A stretch of DNA of 64,000 bases from Actibacterium mucosum KCTC 23349 (lineage in GTDB: Bacteria > Pseudomonadota > Alphaproteobacteria > Rhodobacterales > Rhodobacteraceae), in NCBI RefSeq assembly GCF_000647975.1, contig NZ_JFKE01000007.1, forward strand, positions 1 through 64,000, given 5' to 3'. Position numbers and translations under genes: made by a program. The notes below the pieces were generated by a model. That model did no database searches. It saw nothing but the letters and a program-made list of their open reading frames with translations, and had not been told where the DNA came from. Positions 17,642 to 27,360 of the stretch are shown one piece after another (position 1 is the first letter of the stretch; each line of letters begins with the position of its first letter).

Positions 17642-17940
17642 CAGAGGTCCGACTTGGGCCCGGCCGAGAACTTCTGAACCTTTGCATTGCGCAGGTCGAA
17701 CCCAGCTAATGCCGCGCGGAAGGTTGCCATATGCGGCGTCTCACCATGGGCGGTCAGGGCCTCCTGATCCTCCCATTCCTCATAGACGCGGAACCGGCCC
17801 GGCGCCTCGACGTCTTCGTAGAACGCATAGGCGATACAGCCGTTTTCGCGTCGCGTGGCAACGGCCATTTCGGCGGCGGCGGCGCGCGCCGCTTCGATGT
17901 CGCTTTCGGCTACTTCAATCAATCCGGTGACAACCAGCAT
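17641..17940 (-). CDS. ABM-domain protein (putative quinol monooxygenase)
   Basis: A 99-residue protein of the antibiotic biosynthesis monooxygenase fold, a ferredoxin-like dimeric barrel. Typical features are MLVVTGLIEV at the N-terminus, NGCIAYAFYED, RFRVYEEWEDQEALTAHG and the histidine-containing HMATF. Homologues include YgiN-like quinol monooxygenases and many of unknown role. Start and stop share bases with both neighbours (TGATG at each junction), so it is translationally coupled to the M20 peptidase upstream and the M50-type peptidase downstream. Confidence 0.85.
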   Translation of the reverse strand: MLVVTGLIEVAESDIEAARAAAAEMAVATRRENGCIAYAFYEDVEAPGRFRVYEEWEDQEALTAHGETPHMATFRAALAGFDLRNAKVQKFSAGPKSDL

Positions 17941-19319
17941 CAGTTTTCCTCCGCCAGAGCATTCAAAATCCGCGCCCAGCTGCGCATGCCTTTGTGGAAG
18001 CTCTCCACATCGTATTTCTCGTTCGGGCTGTGAAGCTGATCGTCGTCCTTGCCAAATCCGATCAACATCGCATCGACACCGAGAATGTCCTTGAAATAGC
18101 CAGCAATCGGGATCGAGCCGCCGCAACCCACATAGGCGGCCTCGACACCCCATTCTTCGGTCAGGGCACCGCGTGCGGCTTCGAACGCCGGGTCACCGAT
18201 TTCCATCTGGCCCGCCGGGCTTGCACCGTGATCCGTGAACTCAACCGAGCAATCGGGTGGCAGCATCGATGTGACATACGCACGAAAGCTTTCGCGGATC
18301 GCCAGGGGGTCTTGTGTGCCCACCAGACGAAAGCTGATCTTGGCCGAGGCTTTGGACGGCAGAACGGTTTTGAACCCGTCACCCTCGTAACCGCCCGAGA
18401 TCCCGTTGACCTCGCAGGTGGGGCGAGACCACAACATTTCCAGCGCGCTGCGGTTGGCTTCGCCGGCAGGTTGCGACAGGCCGACATCGCCAAGGAACGC
18501 AGAGTGGTCAAAGTTCAGCGCCTCCCAACCGGCGGCCACGTCGGTGGGCAATTCCGGCACGCCGTCATAGAAACCCGGCACCGTGATGCGGCCCTGATCG
18601 TCGTGCAGCCCTGCGATGATCTTGGACAGGACACGGATCGGGTTGATTGCCGCACCCCCGTACATGCCTGAGTGCAGATCCTTGTTGGGGCCGGTTATTG
18701 TGACCTCTTCGCCCAGCAGCCCACGCAGCATTGTCACGATGGTGGGTACCCGATCTGCAAACAGCCCCGTATCACAGATCAATGCCACGTCTGAACGCAG
18801 TTCATCTGCATTGTCCCGCATGAAGGGAACCAGCGACGGCGAGCCGGATTCCTCTTCGCCCTCAAAGAAAAAGGACAGGCGGCCCGGCAGGGTGCCATGC
18901 ACGGCCTTCCAGGCGCGGCAGGCCTCGACAAAGGTCATCAGCTGGCCCTTGTCATCTGATGTGCCCCGCCCGCGTAGAACCTTGCCCTTGGGCGTATCCT
19001 CGATCTGCGGATCAAACGGGTCATTGTCCCACAGATCCAGCGGATCTACGGGCTGAACGTCGTAATGTCCATAAAACATCAGGTGCTTGCCGCTGTCGCC
19101 GGTATGGCCAACCACCATCGGATGGCCAGGCGTCTGGCGCTTGGACGCGTCGATTCCGATGGATTGCAGATCAGCCACCAGCCAGTCGGCAGCGGCATCG
19201 CAATCGCCCTTGTAGGCCGGGTCGGTCGAGATCGAGGGGATGCGCAACAGCTCTTGCAGGCGCGAGATGGCATGGGGCAAGTCCGCATCGAGGCGGGCAA
19301 GGACGGCGTCAAGGGACAT
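17940..19319 (-). CDS. M20 family metallopeptidase (dipeptidase)
   Basis: A 459-residue cytoplasmic zinc peptidase. Dinuclear-site motifs are FYGHYDVQPV (first His and Asp), RGTSDDKGQL (bridging Asp), FEGEEESGSPS (catalytic and ligand Glu) and a C-terminal histidine in DDDQLHSPNEKYD. The dimerisation lid domain lies between about residues 190 and 330. Length and motifs fit the M20/M25/M40 dipeptidase-like group. I start at the ATG at 19317-19319; upstream codons lack a site. It begins the coupled trio with the ABM and M50-type proteins. Confidence 0.92.
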   Translation of the reverse strand: MSLDAVLARLDADLPHAISRLQELLRIPSISTDPAYKGDCDAAADWLVADLQSIGIDASKRQTPGHPMVVGHTGDSGKHLMFYGHYDVQPVDPLDLWDNDPFDPQIEDTPKGKVLRGRGTSDDKGQLMTFVEACRAWKAVHGTLPGRLSFFFEGEEESGSPSLVPFMRDNADELRSDVALICDTGLFADRVPTIVTMLRGLLGEEVTITGPNKDLHSGMYGGAAINPIRVLSKIIAGLHDDQGRITVPGFYDGVPELPTDVAAGWEALNFDHSAFLGDVGLSQPAGEANRSALEMLWSRPTCEVNGISGGYEGDGFKTVLPSKASAKISFRLVGTQDPLAIRESFRAYVTSMLPPDCSVEFTDHGASPAGQMEIGDPAFEAARGALTEEWGVEAAYVGCGGSIPIAGYFKDILGVDAMLIGFGKDDDQLHSPNEKYDVESFHKGMRSWARILNALAEEN

Positions 19320-19443
19320 GGGGCAGGGCTCCGACAATTGCAGAATTGGGCTGACCCTAACAGGTGCGTTGGGGGTGTCCAGTGGGCTGGATGTGCAGGC
19401 AAGCACAGGCTAGAATTCGGCACCAAATTTCAATGGGTGAGAC

Positions 19444-20022
19444 ATGCGAACGATTCTGGGTGTTATGGCGGCGATGGCCGCATTGGGGGGCGCGGCCACG
19501 GCCGATCCAGTGACGGGAAAAGAGGCGCGTAAGCTGGTCTTTTCGCCCAAAGGGGCCGAGGTCGAGGTTCTGGATGTCGAGTTTCTGACCGATCAGGACC
19601 GCGCTATCCTGCAGCAGGTCGGGCAGCAGCAAAGCTATTACGCGGCAATCGCGGCCTCGCCCAGCGAAGGGTTGATGTCGAACTCCTTGATCGCGGCGGC
19701 CAAGTACCATGACGTGGATACCGCTGCCGCCAAGGCGATCGAAGGCTGCAACGAACGGCGCAATGACGGCTCGGATAGCTGCGTTGTGGTGGCCTATGTG
19801 CGCCCCAAAGCGTGGGAGGCGCGAGACCTTCAGCTGTCCGTCGATGCCACGAATGGCTTGCGCAAGGAATACCGCAAAGGCAAAGGCCCCAAAGCATTGG
19901 CAATCGCACCCAGCACCGGCGAATGGGCCATTGCCAAGGGGGACGACGCGACAGAGGCCGCGCTGGCCGATTGCGCTGCCGGGTCGGGTGCGACGGACTG
20001 CGCAGTGGTTGTGGCGGACTGA
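19444..20022 (+). CDS. Periplasmic protein of unknown function upstream of hemA
   Basis: A 192-residue protein with a signal peptide (residues 1-20, ending GGAATADP). The mature part has four cysteines in two widely spaced pairs (EGCNER with DSCVVVAYV; LADCAAG with ATDCAVVVAD), suggesting disulfides. The two regions look like internal repeats (xxC...DSCVVVA / xxC...TDCAVVVA), resembling DUF4189-like folds. Similar proteins next to hemA have sometimes been named after ALA synthase, but nothing here is PLP-dependent. Its promoter is upstream; the FNR box for hemA lies downstream of its stop. Confidence 0.75.
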   Translation: MRTILGVMAAMAALGGAATADPVTGKEARKLVFSPKGAEVEVLDVEFLTDQDRAILQQVGQQQSYYAAIAASPSEGLMSNSLIAAAKYHDVDTAAAKAIEGCNERRNDGSDSCVVVAYVRPKAWEARDLQLSVDATNGLRKEYRKGKGPKALAIAPSTGEWAIAKGDDATEAALADCAAGSGATDCAVVVAD

Positions 20023-20035
20023 ATCCCCTATCTGT

Positions 20036-20049
20036 TTGATCAAGGTCAA
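20036..20049 (+). promoter_or_regulatory. FNR/FnrL-type box upstream of hemA
   Basis: TTGAT-CAAG-GTCAA matches the FNR consensus TTGAT-N4-ATCAA with one change. It is about 185 bases before the hemA start. FnrL control of hemA is established in Rhodobacter, so oxygen-responsive regulation here is a well-founded inference. A second element, TTGATCAA at 20133-20140, is only a compressed palindrome. Confidence 0.7.
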
Positions 20050-20234
20050 AGCCGCGATTGTGGTTGCCGCCTAGGGTCTGATGACGGAATCGGGTTAATA
20101 ATGCGTCAGGCCGTCCGCATTCGAACGCAAAGTTGATCAATTTTGCAGCAAATGTGCGGGACTTCGGGTCGCAGACCTTTTAAAACGACCCAGACGCTGC
20201 GCAGATGGGCAGCGAACGAGAATAGGAGAGTGCG

Positions 20235-21458
20235 GTGGACTACGTCGCGGGATTGGATAAAGCGTTGAATGCCCTTCATGAAGAAGGCCGCTATCGCACA
20301 TTCATTGATATTGAACGCCGCAAAGGCGCCTTTCCGCACGCCGTATGGACCAAACCGGACGGGTCTGAACAGAACATCACCGTGTGGTGCGGCAACGACT
20401 ATCTGGGTATGGGGCAACATCCGGTTGTGACCGCCGCCATGCACGAAGCCGTTGACGCCACCGGCGCCGGTTCGGGCGGTACGCGCAACATCTCGGGCAC
20501 CACGGTTTATCACAAGCGGTTGGAGGCCGAACTGGCCGATCTGCACCGCAAAGAGGCAGCGCTGTTGTTCACCAGCGCCTATATCGCCAATGACGCGACG
20601 CTCAGCACGCTGCCCAAGCTGTTCCCGGGCCTGATCATTTACTCGGACGAGCTGAACCACGCCTCGATGATCGAAGGTATCCGCCGCAATGGCGGCGCCA
20701 AGCGGGTGTTCAAGCATAACGATCTGGACGATCTGCGCGCCAAGCTGGCCGCCGACGATCCCGCCGCGCCCAAGCTGATTGCCTTCGAGTCGATCTATTC
20801 GATGGATGGCGACATTGCCCCGATCGAAGCCATTTGCGACCTGGCCGACGAGTTTGGCGCGCTGACCTATATCGACGAGGTGCACGCGGTGGGCATGTAC
20901 GGGCCCCGCGGCGCCGGTGTGGCCGAGCGCGACGGGCTGATGGGCCGCATCGACATCATCAACGGCACCCTGGCCAAGGCTTACGGGGTGATGGGCGGCT
21001 ATATCGCCGCGTCGGCCAAGATGTGCGACGCGATCCGGTCCTATGCACCGGGTTTCATTTTCACCACCTCGCTGCCGCCCTCGGTGGCTGCCGGTGCTGC
21101 GGCGTCGGTTGCGCATCTGAAGACAGATCAGAATTTGCGCGACAAACACCAGACGCAGGCCCGCATTCTGAAGATGCGCCTGAAAGGCCTGGGCATGCCC
21201 ATCATCGACCATGGCACACATATCGTGCCGGTGATTGTTGGCGATCCGGTGCACACCAAACAGCTCAGCGACATGCTGCTGGAAGGCTATGGCATCTACG
21301 TGCAACCGATCAACTTCCCAACCGTGCCGCGCGGGACCGAGCGTTTGCGCTTTACCCCGTCGCCGGTGCATGGCCCCAAAGAGATCGATGCCCTCGTTCG
21401 GGCAATGGATGAACTTTGGAGCCATTGCGCGCTGAATCGTGCCGAAATGTCTGCCTAA
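20235..21458 (+). CDS. hemA: 5-aminolevulinate synthase
   Basis: A 407-residue PLP enzyme that condenses glycine and succinyl-CoA to 5-aminolevulinate, the first step of tetrapyrrole synthesis by the Shemin route. Seen: [13 protein letters not shown], the glycine-rich [25 protein letters not shown] with the PLP-pairing aspartate, and [13 protein letters not shown] with the Schiff-base lysine. Length matches alphaproteobacterial HemA. The start is the GTG at 20235, preceded by AGGAGAG. An FNR-like box lies in the 212-base leader. It is apparently monocistronic. Confidence 0.97.
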   Translation: MDYVAGLDKALNALHEEGRYRTFIDIERRKGAFPHAVWTKPDGSEQNITVWCGNDYLGMGQHPVVTAAMHEAVDATGAGSGGTRNISGTTVYHKRLEAELADLHRKEAALLFTSAYIANDATLSTLPKLFPGLIIYSDELNHASMIEGIRRNGGAKRVFKHNDLDDLRAKLAADDPAAPKLIAFESIYSMDGDIAPIEAICDLADEFGALTYIDEVHAVGMYGPRGAGVAERDGLMGRIDIINGTLAKAYGVMGGYIAASAKMCDAIRSYAPGFIFTTSLPPSVAAGAAASVAHLKTDQNLRDKHQTQARILKMRLKGLGMPIIDHGTHIVPVIVGDPVHTKQLSDMLLEGYGIYVQPINFPTVPRGTERLRFTPSPVHGPKEIDALVRAMDELWSHCALNRAEMSA

Positions 21459-21575
21459 ATTGCGCCGGTCGTGCAAATTTCATTGCAGTATGTTACAAAT
21501 GCTCTAACAGATTGGCGAGACTAGGGAATCGCCGACAGTTGGGGAACATGCGGTGACAGGCATCGGGGACAAATC

Positions 21576-22799
21576 ATGATCGGGTGGCGGCAGACACCTT
21601 CTGCCGATCCCGAAGAAGAGTCGATGAAGGGCTTCGACGACTTCGAGCTTCGGCTTGGTGACGTCATGCGCGGGGAACGCGCAACTCTCGGAAAATCTTT
21701 GTTGGACGTGCAGCGCGAGTTGAAAATTCGCGCCACGTATATCGCGGCCATCGAAAACGCGGATCCAACCGCCTTTGAGACGCCCGGCTTTGTTGCCGGT
21801 TATGTCCGGTCTTATGCGCGCTATCTTGGGCTGGACCCGGAATGGGCCTTCAACACCTTCTGTGAAGAAGGAGAGTTCGAGGCCGTGCACGGCATGGATG
21901 CCGCCGCGTCGCCCCGGACTTTGCAAAAGCAGCGTGCCCAGGGCAAACAGGCCACCCCCCGTGATCCGCTGGACGCGCTGGGCGATCCCAACGCCATGTT
22001 CGTCCCCCGCAGCCCCGCAATCTGGTCGCGTATCGAACCCGGTGCGATTGGTTCGGTTCTGGTGCTGTGTCTGTTGGTGGCTGGTCTGGGCTTTGGTGGC
22101 TGGACCGTGTTGCAGCAGATCCAACGCGTGACCGTGACGCCGGTGGAACAGACACCTGATGTCTTTGCGCAGATCGACCCGCTGGCGGGCGCAACGATCG
22201 CACCCGAAGCTGATACCGCGATTTCCGACGCTGCAAATGAACAAGCGCTGAGCCGCCTTTACCGGCCACAGCCGCTGGACGTTCCGGTTCTGATTGCGCG
22301 CGACGGTCCGATCTCGACGCTGCAACCCGGTTCGCTGGGCGCGTTGGCGGACCTTGCGCCGACCGCTCCCGCGCTGGTGGAACGCGCACCTGCCGTGGCC
22401 GAGGCGGACCTGTCTGAAGACACACCGGTGAAAGTGATCGAAGACGCTTACCCCGCCGTGGCCGTTGCCGCGCTGCGCCCAGCCTGGGTTCGCATCACCG
22501 CGGCTGACGGCACGGTGTTGTTCGAAAAAATCCTTGATGCCGGCGAAAGCTATGACCTGCCGTCTACAGAAAACCCCGCACGCCTGCGCGCCGGGAATTC
22601 GGGTTCGGTCTATTTCGTTGTTGATGGCGAGGCTTATGGCCCCGCATCACCGGGTGCTGCCGTGGTCAAGAACATCTCGCTTGCTGCGTCCGACCTGAAA
22701 GACGGCTATGAATTGGTTGATCCGAGGCAGCACGCGGATGTCGCCACCATGGTGGCCGAATTGCGCTCGCGCTGGGAAGATGCCGAGATCACCGAATAG
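21576..22799 (+). CDS. RodZ-like HTH membrane protein with DUF4115
   Basis: A 407-residue protein. The N-terminal cytoplasmic HTH_25 domain spans about residues 25-95 (LGDVMRGERATLGKSLLDVQ, then PGFVAGYVRSYARYLGL). One membrane helix lies near 155-175 (GSVLVLCLLVAGLGFGGW). A proline/alanine-rich periplasmic linker leads to a C-terminal beta domain of the DUF4115 type (AWVRITAADGTVLFEKILDAGE). This is the plan of RodZ, which ties MreB to the envelope and affects cell shape. The start at 21576 has GGGGACA upstream; an internal ATG at codon 17 is an alternative. It precedes ispG, as in many alphaproteobacteria. Confidence 0.85.
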   Translation: MIGWRQTPSADPEEESMKGFDDFELRLGDVMRGERATLGKSLLDVQRELKIRATYIAAIENADPTAFETPGFVAGYVRSYARYLGLDPEWAFNTFCEEGEFEAVHGMDAAASPRTLQKQRAQGKQATPRDPLDALGDPNAMFVPRSPAIWSRIEPGAIGSVLVLCLLVAGLGFGGWTVLQQIQRVTVTPVEQTPDVFAQIDPLAGATIAPEADTAISDAANEQALSRLYRPQPLDVPVLIARDGPISTLQPGSLGALADLAPTAPALVERAPAVAEADLSEDTPVKVIEDAYPAVAVAALRPAWVRITAADGTVLFEKILDAGESYDLPSTENPARLRAGNSGSVYFVVDGEAYGPASPGAAVVKNISLAASDLKDGYELVDPRQHADVATMVAELRSRWEDAEITE

Positions 22800-22875
22800 C
22801 GACATTTGACGCCGTTGCCTGTCGGGGGCAGGGCGACTATGTAAGCGGTGACAGTCCTCAATTCGGAACCCCGCC

Positions 22876-23997
22876 ATGTCCGTGAACGAGATCCGCCCCT
22901 GGCGCAATATCTACCGCCGCAAATCCCGTCAGATCCATGTGGGCCCGGTGCCGGTTGGCGGCGATGCCCCGATCAGCGTGCAGACCATGACCAACACGGT
23001 CACCACCGATGTGGCCGGCACCATCGCCCAGGTTCAGGCCTGCGCCGAGGCCGGTGCCGATATCGTGCGCATCTCGGTCCCCGACGAGGACAGCGCCAAG
23101 GCGCTGAAAGAGATCGTGCGCGAAAGCCCGGTGCCCATCGTCGCCGATATCCACTTCCATTACCGCCGCGGCATCGAAGCGGCCGAGGCCGGCGCCGCCT
23201 GCCTGCGGATCAATCCCGGCAATATTGGCGATGAGAAGCGGGTGCGCGAGGTCATCAAGGCCGCCCGCGACCACAATTGCTCGATCCGCATCGGGGTGAA
23301 TGCCGGATCGCTGGAAAAGCACCTGCTGGAAAAATACGGCGAGCCGTGCCCCGAGGCGATGATCGAAAGCGGCATGGATCACATCAAGATCCTGCAGGAC
23401 AACGACTTTCACGAGTTCAAGATCAGCGTAAAGGCCTCCGACGTGTTCCTGGCCGCCGCCGCCTATCAGGGGCTGGCCGACGCCACCGACGCGCCGATCC
23501 ATCTGGGCATCACCGAGGCCGGCGGCCTGACATCGGGCGCGATCAAATCGGCCATCGGACTGGGCAATCTTTTGTGGATGGGCATTGGCGACACGATCCG
23601 TGTGTCGCTGTCAGCGGACCCGGTCGAAGAGGTCAAGGTTGGCTTTGAAATCCTGAAATCGCTGGGCCTGCGCCATCGCGGTGTGAACATCATTTCCTGC
23701 CCGTCCTGCGCGCGGCAGGGGTTTGACGTGATCAAGACGGTCGAGACGCTGGAAAAGCGGCTGGAACACATCAAAACACCCATGAGCCTCAGCATCATTG
23801 GCTGCGTGGTGAACGGGCCGGGCGAGGCGCTGATGACCGATATCGGCTTTACCGGTGGCGGGGCAGGCAGCGGCATGGTCTACATGGCTGGCAAAGCCAG
23901 CCACAAGATGTCGAACGACCAAATGGTGGATCACATCGTCGAACAGGTGGAAACCCGCGCCGCCGCGATCGAGGCGGCGAAGGACGCTGCCGAGTAA
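22876..23997 (+). CDS. ispG: 4-hydroxy-3-methylbut-2-enyl-diphosphate synthase
   Basis: A 373-residue enzyme of the MEP isoprenoid pathway (GcpE). It reduces methylerythritol cyclodiphosphate to HMBPP with a 4Fe-4S cluster. The TIM-barrel N-terminus has [14 protein letters not shown] and DIHFHYRRG; the cluster-binding C-terminus has [12 protein letters not shown] and [10 protein letters not shown]. Full length. It lies 76 bases after the RodZ-like gene in the same direction and is convergent with the DsbA-like gene, with only 3 bases between stops. Confidence 0.97.
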   Translation: MSVNEIRPWRNIYRRKSRQIHVGPVPVGGDAPISVQTMTNTVTTDVAGTIAQVQACAEAGADIVRISVPDEDSAKALKEIVRESPVPIVADIHFHYRRGIEAAEAGAACLRINPGNIGDEKRVREVIKAARDHNCSIRIGVNAGSLEKHLLEKYGEPCPEAMIESGMDHIKILQDNDFHEFKISVKASDVFLAAAAYQGLADATDAPIHLGITEAGGLTSGAIKSAIGLGNLLWMGIGDTIRVSLSADPVEEVKVGFEILKSLGLRHRGVNIISCPSCARQGFDVIKTVETLEKRLEHIKTPMSLSIIGCVVNGPGEALMTDIGFTGGGAGSGMVYMAGKASHKMSNDQMVDHIVEQVETRAAAIEAAKDAAE

Positions 23998-24000
23998 CGC

Positions 24001-24741
24001 TTAGCCCCGGGCGTCAGCCACCAGTTCCCGCATGCCGTCCAGCGGCACGTAACCGCGCAGCATGCTGTCATTCAGCACAAATGTCGGCGTGCCGTTGATC
24101 GACATGGCTTGCGCCAGCGCGTAGTTGGCCTGAATAACCTCAGTCACTTCCTGGCCGTTCATCCGTGCCAAAATCTCGGTGGCGTCCAGATTGAACTGCT
24201 CGGCCAGGCGGCGCAGCGCATTTTCGGAAACAGAGCCCCGGAAAGTGATCAGCGCATCATGCACCTGCTTGTACGCCGCATCACCAGCAACCTGGCGCGT
24301 TGCAATTGCAAAGCGCGATGACAGCACCGACTCTTCGCCGAGGATCGGGAATTCCTTGACGATCAGCTTGATGTTGCCATCGGTGCTGATCAACTCGGCC
24401 ACTTCGTCATGCGCGCGGCGGCAATATGAGCAGCGATAGTCGACAAACTCGACCAGCGTGATGTCGCCGTCGGGGTTGCCGCCCTGCCACGAGTTTGTGT
24501 CGTTGAACAAGGCGTCCGAATAGGCCGCCACCAGGTTCAGATCCGCATTGGCTTGTTCTTCTGCTTCGCGCTGCTCCAGAACGGCAATAGCTTCGCGCAG
24601 AACTTGCGGGTTTTCAAGAAGATAGGCCCGAACCTGTGCGCCAAATGCCGCGCGTTCGGCATCGGTCATATTGGTCAGATCGGTTGCCTGCGCAGGCGAT
24701 ACAAGGGCAAGTGCCATGGTCAGGGCAAGGATACGGCGCAT
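24001..24741 (-). CDS. DsbA family thiol:disulfide oxidoreductase
   Basis: A 246-residue periplasmic protein with a signal peptide (1-19, ending SPAQA). An N-terminal helical extension of ~60 residues is followed by a DsbA-type thioredoxin fold with the active site CSYC (VDYRCSYCRRAHDE) and the cis-proline in NGTPTFVLN. The group includes ScsC/BdbD/DsbA2-like oxidases and isomerases. The N-terminal helices may oligomerise it as in ScsC. It is followed upstream on the same strand by the M48 protease, 72 bases away. Confidence 0.9.
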   Translation of the reverse strand: MRRILALTMALALVSPAQATDLTNMTDAERAAFGAQVRAYLLENPQVLREAIAVLEQREAEEQANADLNLVAAYSDALFNDTNSWQGGNPDGDITLVEFVDYRCSYCRRAHDEVAELISTDGNIKLIVKEFPILGEESVLSSRFAIATRQVAGDAAYKQVHDALITFRGSVSENALRRLAEQFNLDATEILARMNGQEVTEVIQANYALAQAMSINGTPTFVLNDSMLRGYVPLDGMRELVADARG

Positions 24742-24812
24742 GGTGACTCCGGTCGGTGTTCAAATCGTGGTCAACTTGGCACGGCGCGGCCTTTTGGCCA
24801 AGCGGATTACGA

Positions 24813-26153
24813 TCACTTTTTGCGGCTCGATGACGCAGCAACCGCCAAAATGTCCTGCGCCCGCAGCCAGCCACGTGACCCGCGCGGCAACAAACCCTCG
24901 GCGCGTTTGGCGTGCACCACGGCATCCTTCAGCCGCCCGGTCAGCGCGTATCGTTCCGCCGTAACCACCGACGCCATCCCGTTGTTTCCCGCCCGTGCAT
25001 AGGCGACAGCAAGGTCGCGCAGCATGCGCGGGTCATACGGGTCGCGCCCACGGGCACTTTCCAGCGCGCTCAGCGCCTTGCGGTTGCCGTCGGCGGTGTT
25101 CAGGGCCAAAAGCGCGCGCCCATACCCCGCGCGGATCAGTGCCTCGTGCCCGGCAAGGTTCACCGCGCGGGCATACGCCGATACAGCGGCCTTGGCATTT
25201 CGCGATTCCAACAGGATCTGGCCGCGCAGCTCGTGCACATACGGGTCATTGGGGCGCTTGGCGACCAGCTTGTCGATCTCGCGCAGTGCCGCCTTGGCGT
25301 CCGGTCGCCGGTGATAAGCCACCGCTTTGCGGATCAGCGCAACGTCGGAATTGTCATTCTTTTTGACACGGCGCAACGTGTAGGAACTGCTGTTCAGAAA
25401 GGCGCTCAACTTGCCCTGCGCGCGCGCGAACCAGTAGTCCGAGCCATTGTCCTGCGGGACGACATCGTCTTCGTAAGCATTGGCAAACCCGATCACCGCA
25501 CGCAGGCGATTGCGTGTCAAAGGGTGCGTCAAAACGTAAGGATCGACGCGCGACGACCCCGAAAGCGCTTCTTGTCCCCGGAACAATTCCAGCACTTCGA
25601 CCATGGCGCGCGGCGGCACGCCCGCTGCGACCATGTACCGGGCGGCTGTTTGGTCGGCGGCGGCCTCTTCGGCTCTTGTGTGGGTCAAAAATGCGCGGGT
25701 CGAGGCGGATTCGGCCCCAACCGCAAGCCCCGCCGCGGCGGCGGTGTTGCCCGAAGCCCCCACTGCGATCGCAGCAACCAGACCCGCAATGGCAGATTGT
25801 CGGGCGTTGCGCAGGTTGCTGATGCGGCGGGTGATGTGGCCATTGGCGATATGCGCCAATTCATGGGCAAGAACCGCCTGTACCTGGTCTGCGGTTTTCA
25901 GCTTCAGCAGCAGCCCGGTGTGAATGAAAATCGTGCGGCCATCAGCGACAAATGCGTTCAGCGACCGGTCGTTCACCATGATCACCTTGATACGCCCATT
26001 TCCCAAACCCGCGGCATTTGCCAACGGGGCCAGTAACTGACCCAACGCATATTCGATCTCGGCATCCCGGATAAGGCCCTGTGCCCGCGCGGGCAGGGAT
26101 GCCAATACCGTCAGGGCGAACCCCATTACCAATACACGCAGAAGCTTGGCCAT
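24813..26153 (-). CDS. M48 family metalloprotease with TPR repeats (BepA-like)
   Basis: A 446-residue periplasmic protease. The signal peptide occupies residues 1-24 (ends LPARAQ). The M48 catalytic domain has HELAHIANGH, with the third zinc ligand in EEAAADQTAARYM. The C-terminal ~200 residues hold tetratricopeptide-like helices (KAALREIDKLVAKRPNDPYV, NAKAAVSAYARAVNLAGHEA). This is the BepA/YfgC plan, a chaperone/protease of outer-membrane protein assembly. The ATG at 26151-26153 with GGAGAC upstream fits a signal peptide start; the open frame extends 42 codons further. It diverges from the aminotransferase. Confidence 0.9.
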   Translation of the reverse strand: MAKLLRVLVMGFALTVLASLPARAQGLIRDAEIEYALGQLLAPLANAAGLGNGRIKVIMVNDRSLNAFVADGRTIFIHTGLLLKLKTADQVQAVLAHELAHIANGHITRRISNLRNARQSAIAGLVAAIAVGASGNTAAAAGLAVGAESASTRAFLTHTRAEEAAADQTAARYMVAAGVPPRAMVEVLELFRGQEALSGSSRVDPYVLTHPLTRNRLRAVIGFANAYEDDVVPQDNGSDYWFARAQGKLSAFLNSSSYTLRRVKKNDNSDVALIRKAVAYHRRPDAKAALREIDKLVAKRPNDPYVHELRGQILLESRNAKAAVSAYARAVNLAGHEALIRAGYGRALLALNTADGNRKALSALESARGRDPYDPRMLRDLAVAYARAGNNGMASVVTAERYALTGRLKDAVVHAKRAEGLLPRGSRGWLRAQDILAVAASSSRKK

Positions 26154-26211
26154 TGACTGTCTCCACCCGGGCTGGAACAAAAGCCCACAACAGCAGTCTA
26201 GGAGCGCGAGC

Positions 26212-27360
26212 GTGCGAAGTTCAACCCGCAGTGATATTGATCCCTTCATCGTGATGGATGTCATGGAGGCCGCACGCAAGGCCGAGGCCGTCGGCCGTCA
26301 CATCATCCACATGGAAGTTGGTCAGCCCGGCACACCCGCGCCGCAAACCGCACGCAATGCGGTGTCGGGCGCGCTGGACAGCTCGGCCATGGGGTATACC
26401 GTGGCGCTGGGTCTGATGGAGCTGCGGGAACGCATCGCAAGTCTTTATAAAGACTGGTATAATGTTGACCTTGACCCGGCCCGCGTTGTGGTCACATCCG
26501 GGTCGTCGGGCGGGTTTCTTCTGGCCTTCTCAGCGCTTTTTGATAGCGGCGACAAAGTGGGGATCGGGGCGCCCGGCTATCCGTCATACCGCCAAATCCT
26601 GACGGCGCTGGGCCTGGCCCCCGTGGTGATTGAAACGGCGGCGGAAAACCGCTTGCAACCCGTACCGGGGGATTTGCACACTGATCTGGCCGGTTTGCTG
26701 GTGGCCTCGCCGGCCAATCCAACCGGTACGATGCTGAACGCGGACAAGCTGGGTGCGTTGATAGCGGCCTGTGCGGAACAGGACACGGCCTTTATCTCAG
26801 ATGAGATTTATCACGGCATCGAATACGAAGGTCGTGCGGTCAGCGCGCTGGAGCTGTCAGACGATGTCTATGTGATCAACTCGTTCTCCAAGTATTTCTC
26901 GATGACCGGCTGGCGCGTCGGCTGGATGGTGGTGCCCGAGGACCATATCCGGCGAGTAGAGCGTCTGGCGCAGAACATGTTTATCTGCCCGCCCCATGTC
27001 AGTCAGCTGGCCGCTTTGGGGGCGCTGGATGCCAAGGACGAACTGCAGGGCAATCTGGACGTATATCGGGCCAATCGCGCGCTGATGCTGCGGGAACTGC
27101 CGCAGGCCGGATTCACGCGGATCGCACCACCGGATGGCGCGTTTTATGTCTATGCTGACGTGTCCGACCTGACCGATGACAGCCGCGCCTTTGCGGCTGA
27201 AATCCTTGAACATGCGGGCGTGGCGGTGACGCCGGGACTGGATTTTGATCCGGCGCGTGGGCATCAGACGTTGCGTTTTTCCTATGCCGCTGCGACGGCG
27301 GATATTGCCGAGGGCCTGGAACGTCTGAAGACCTTCATGCAGGCACGAGGTGCCGTATGA
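26212..27360 (+). CDS. Class I/II PLP-dependent aminotransferase
   Basis: A 382-residue fold-type I aminotransferase. Motifs: MEVGQPGTPAP, SGSSGGFLLAF for phosphate binding, ASPANPTGTML, FISDEIYHGIEY, and the PLP lysine in NSFSKYFSMTGWRVGW; the substrate-carboxylate arginine is in LRFSYA. The GTG at 26212 is chosen because AGGAG lies eight bases upstream; the open frame from 26146 would overlap the divergent M48 gene. The stop overlaps the amidase start (ATGA at 27357-27360), so the two are coupled. Substrate unknown; related enzymes act on aspartate, valine/alanine or aromatic amino acids. Confidence 0.87.
   Translation: MRSSTRSDIDPFIVMDVMEAARKAEAVGRHIIHMEVGQPGTPAPQTARNAVSGALDSSAMGYTVALGLMELRERIASLYKDWYNVDLDPARVVVTSGSSGGFLLAFSALFDSGDKVGIGAPGYPSYRQILTALGLAPVVIETAAENRLQPVPGDLHTDLAGLLVASPANPTGTMLNADKLGALIAACAEQDTAFISDEIYHGIEYEGRAVSALELSDDVYVINSFSKYFSMTGWRVGWMVVPEDHIRRVERLAQNMFICPPHVSQLAALGALDAKDELQGNLDVYRANRALMLRELPQAGFTRIAPPDGAFYVYADVSDLTDDSRAFAAEILEHAGVAVTPGLDFDPARGHQTLRFSYAAATADIAEGLERLKTFMQARGAV

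Noticed and set aside
20133-20140. Second FNR-like site TTGATCAA before hemA
   Set aside because: The half-sites have no 4-base spacer, so it does not fit the FNR consensus; kept only as a side note.
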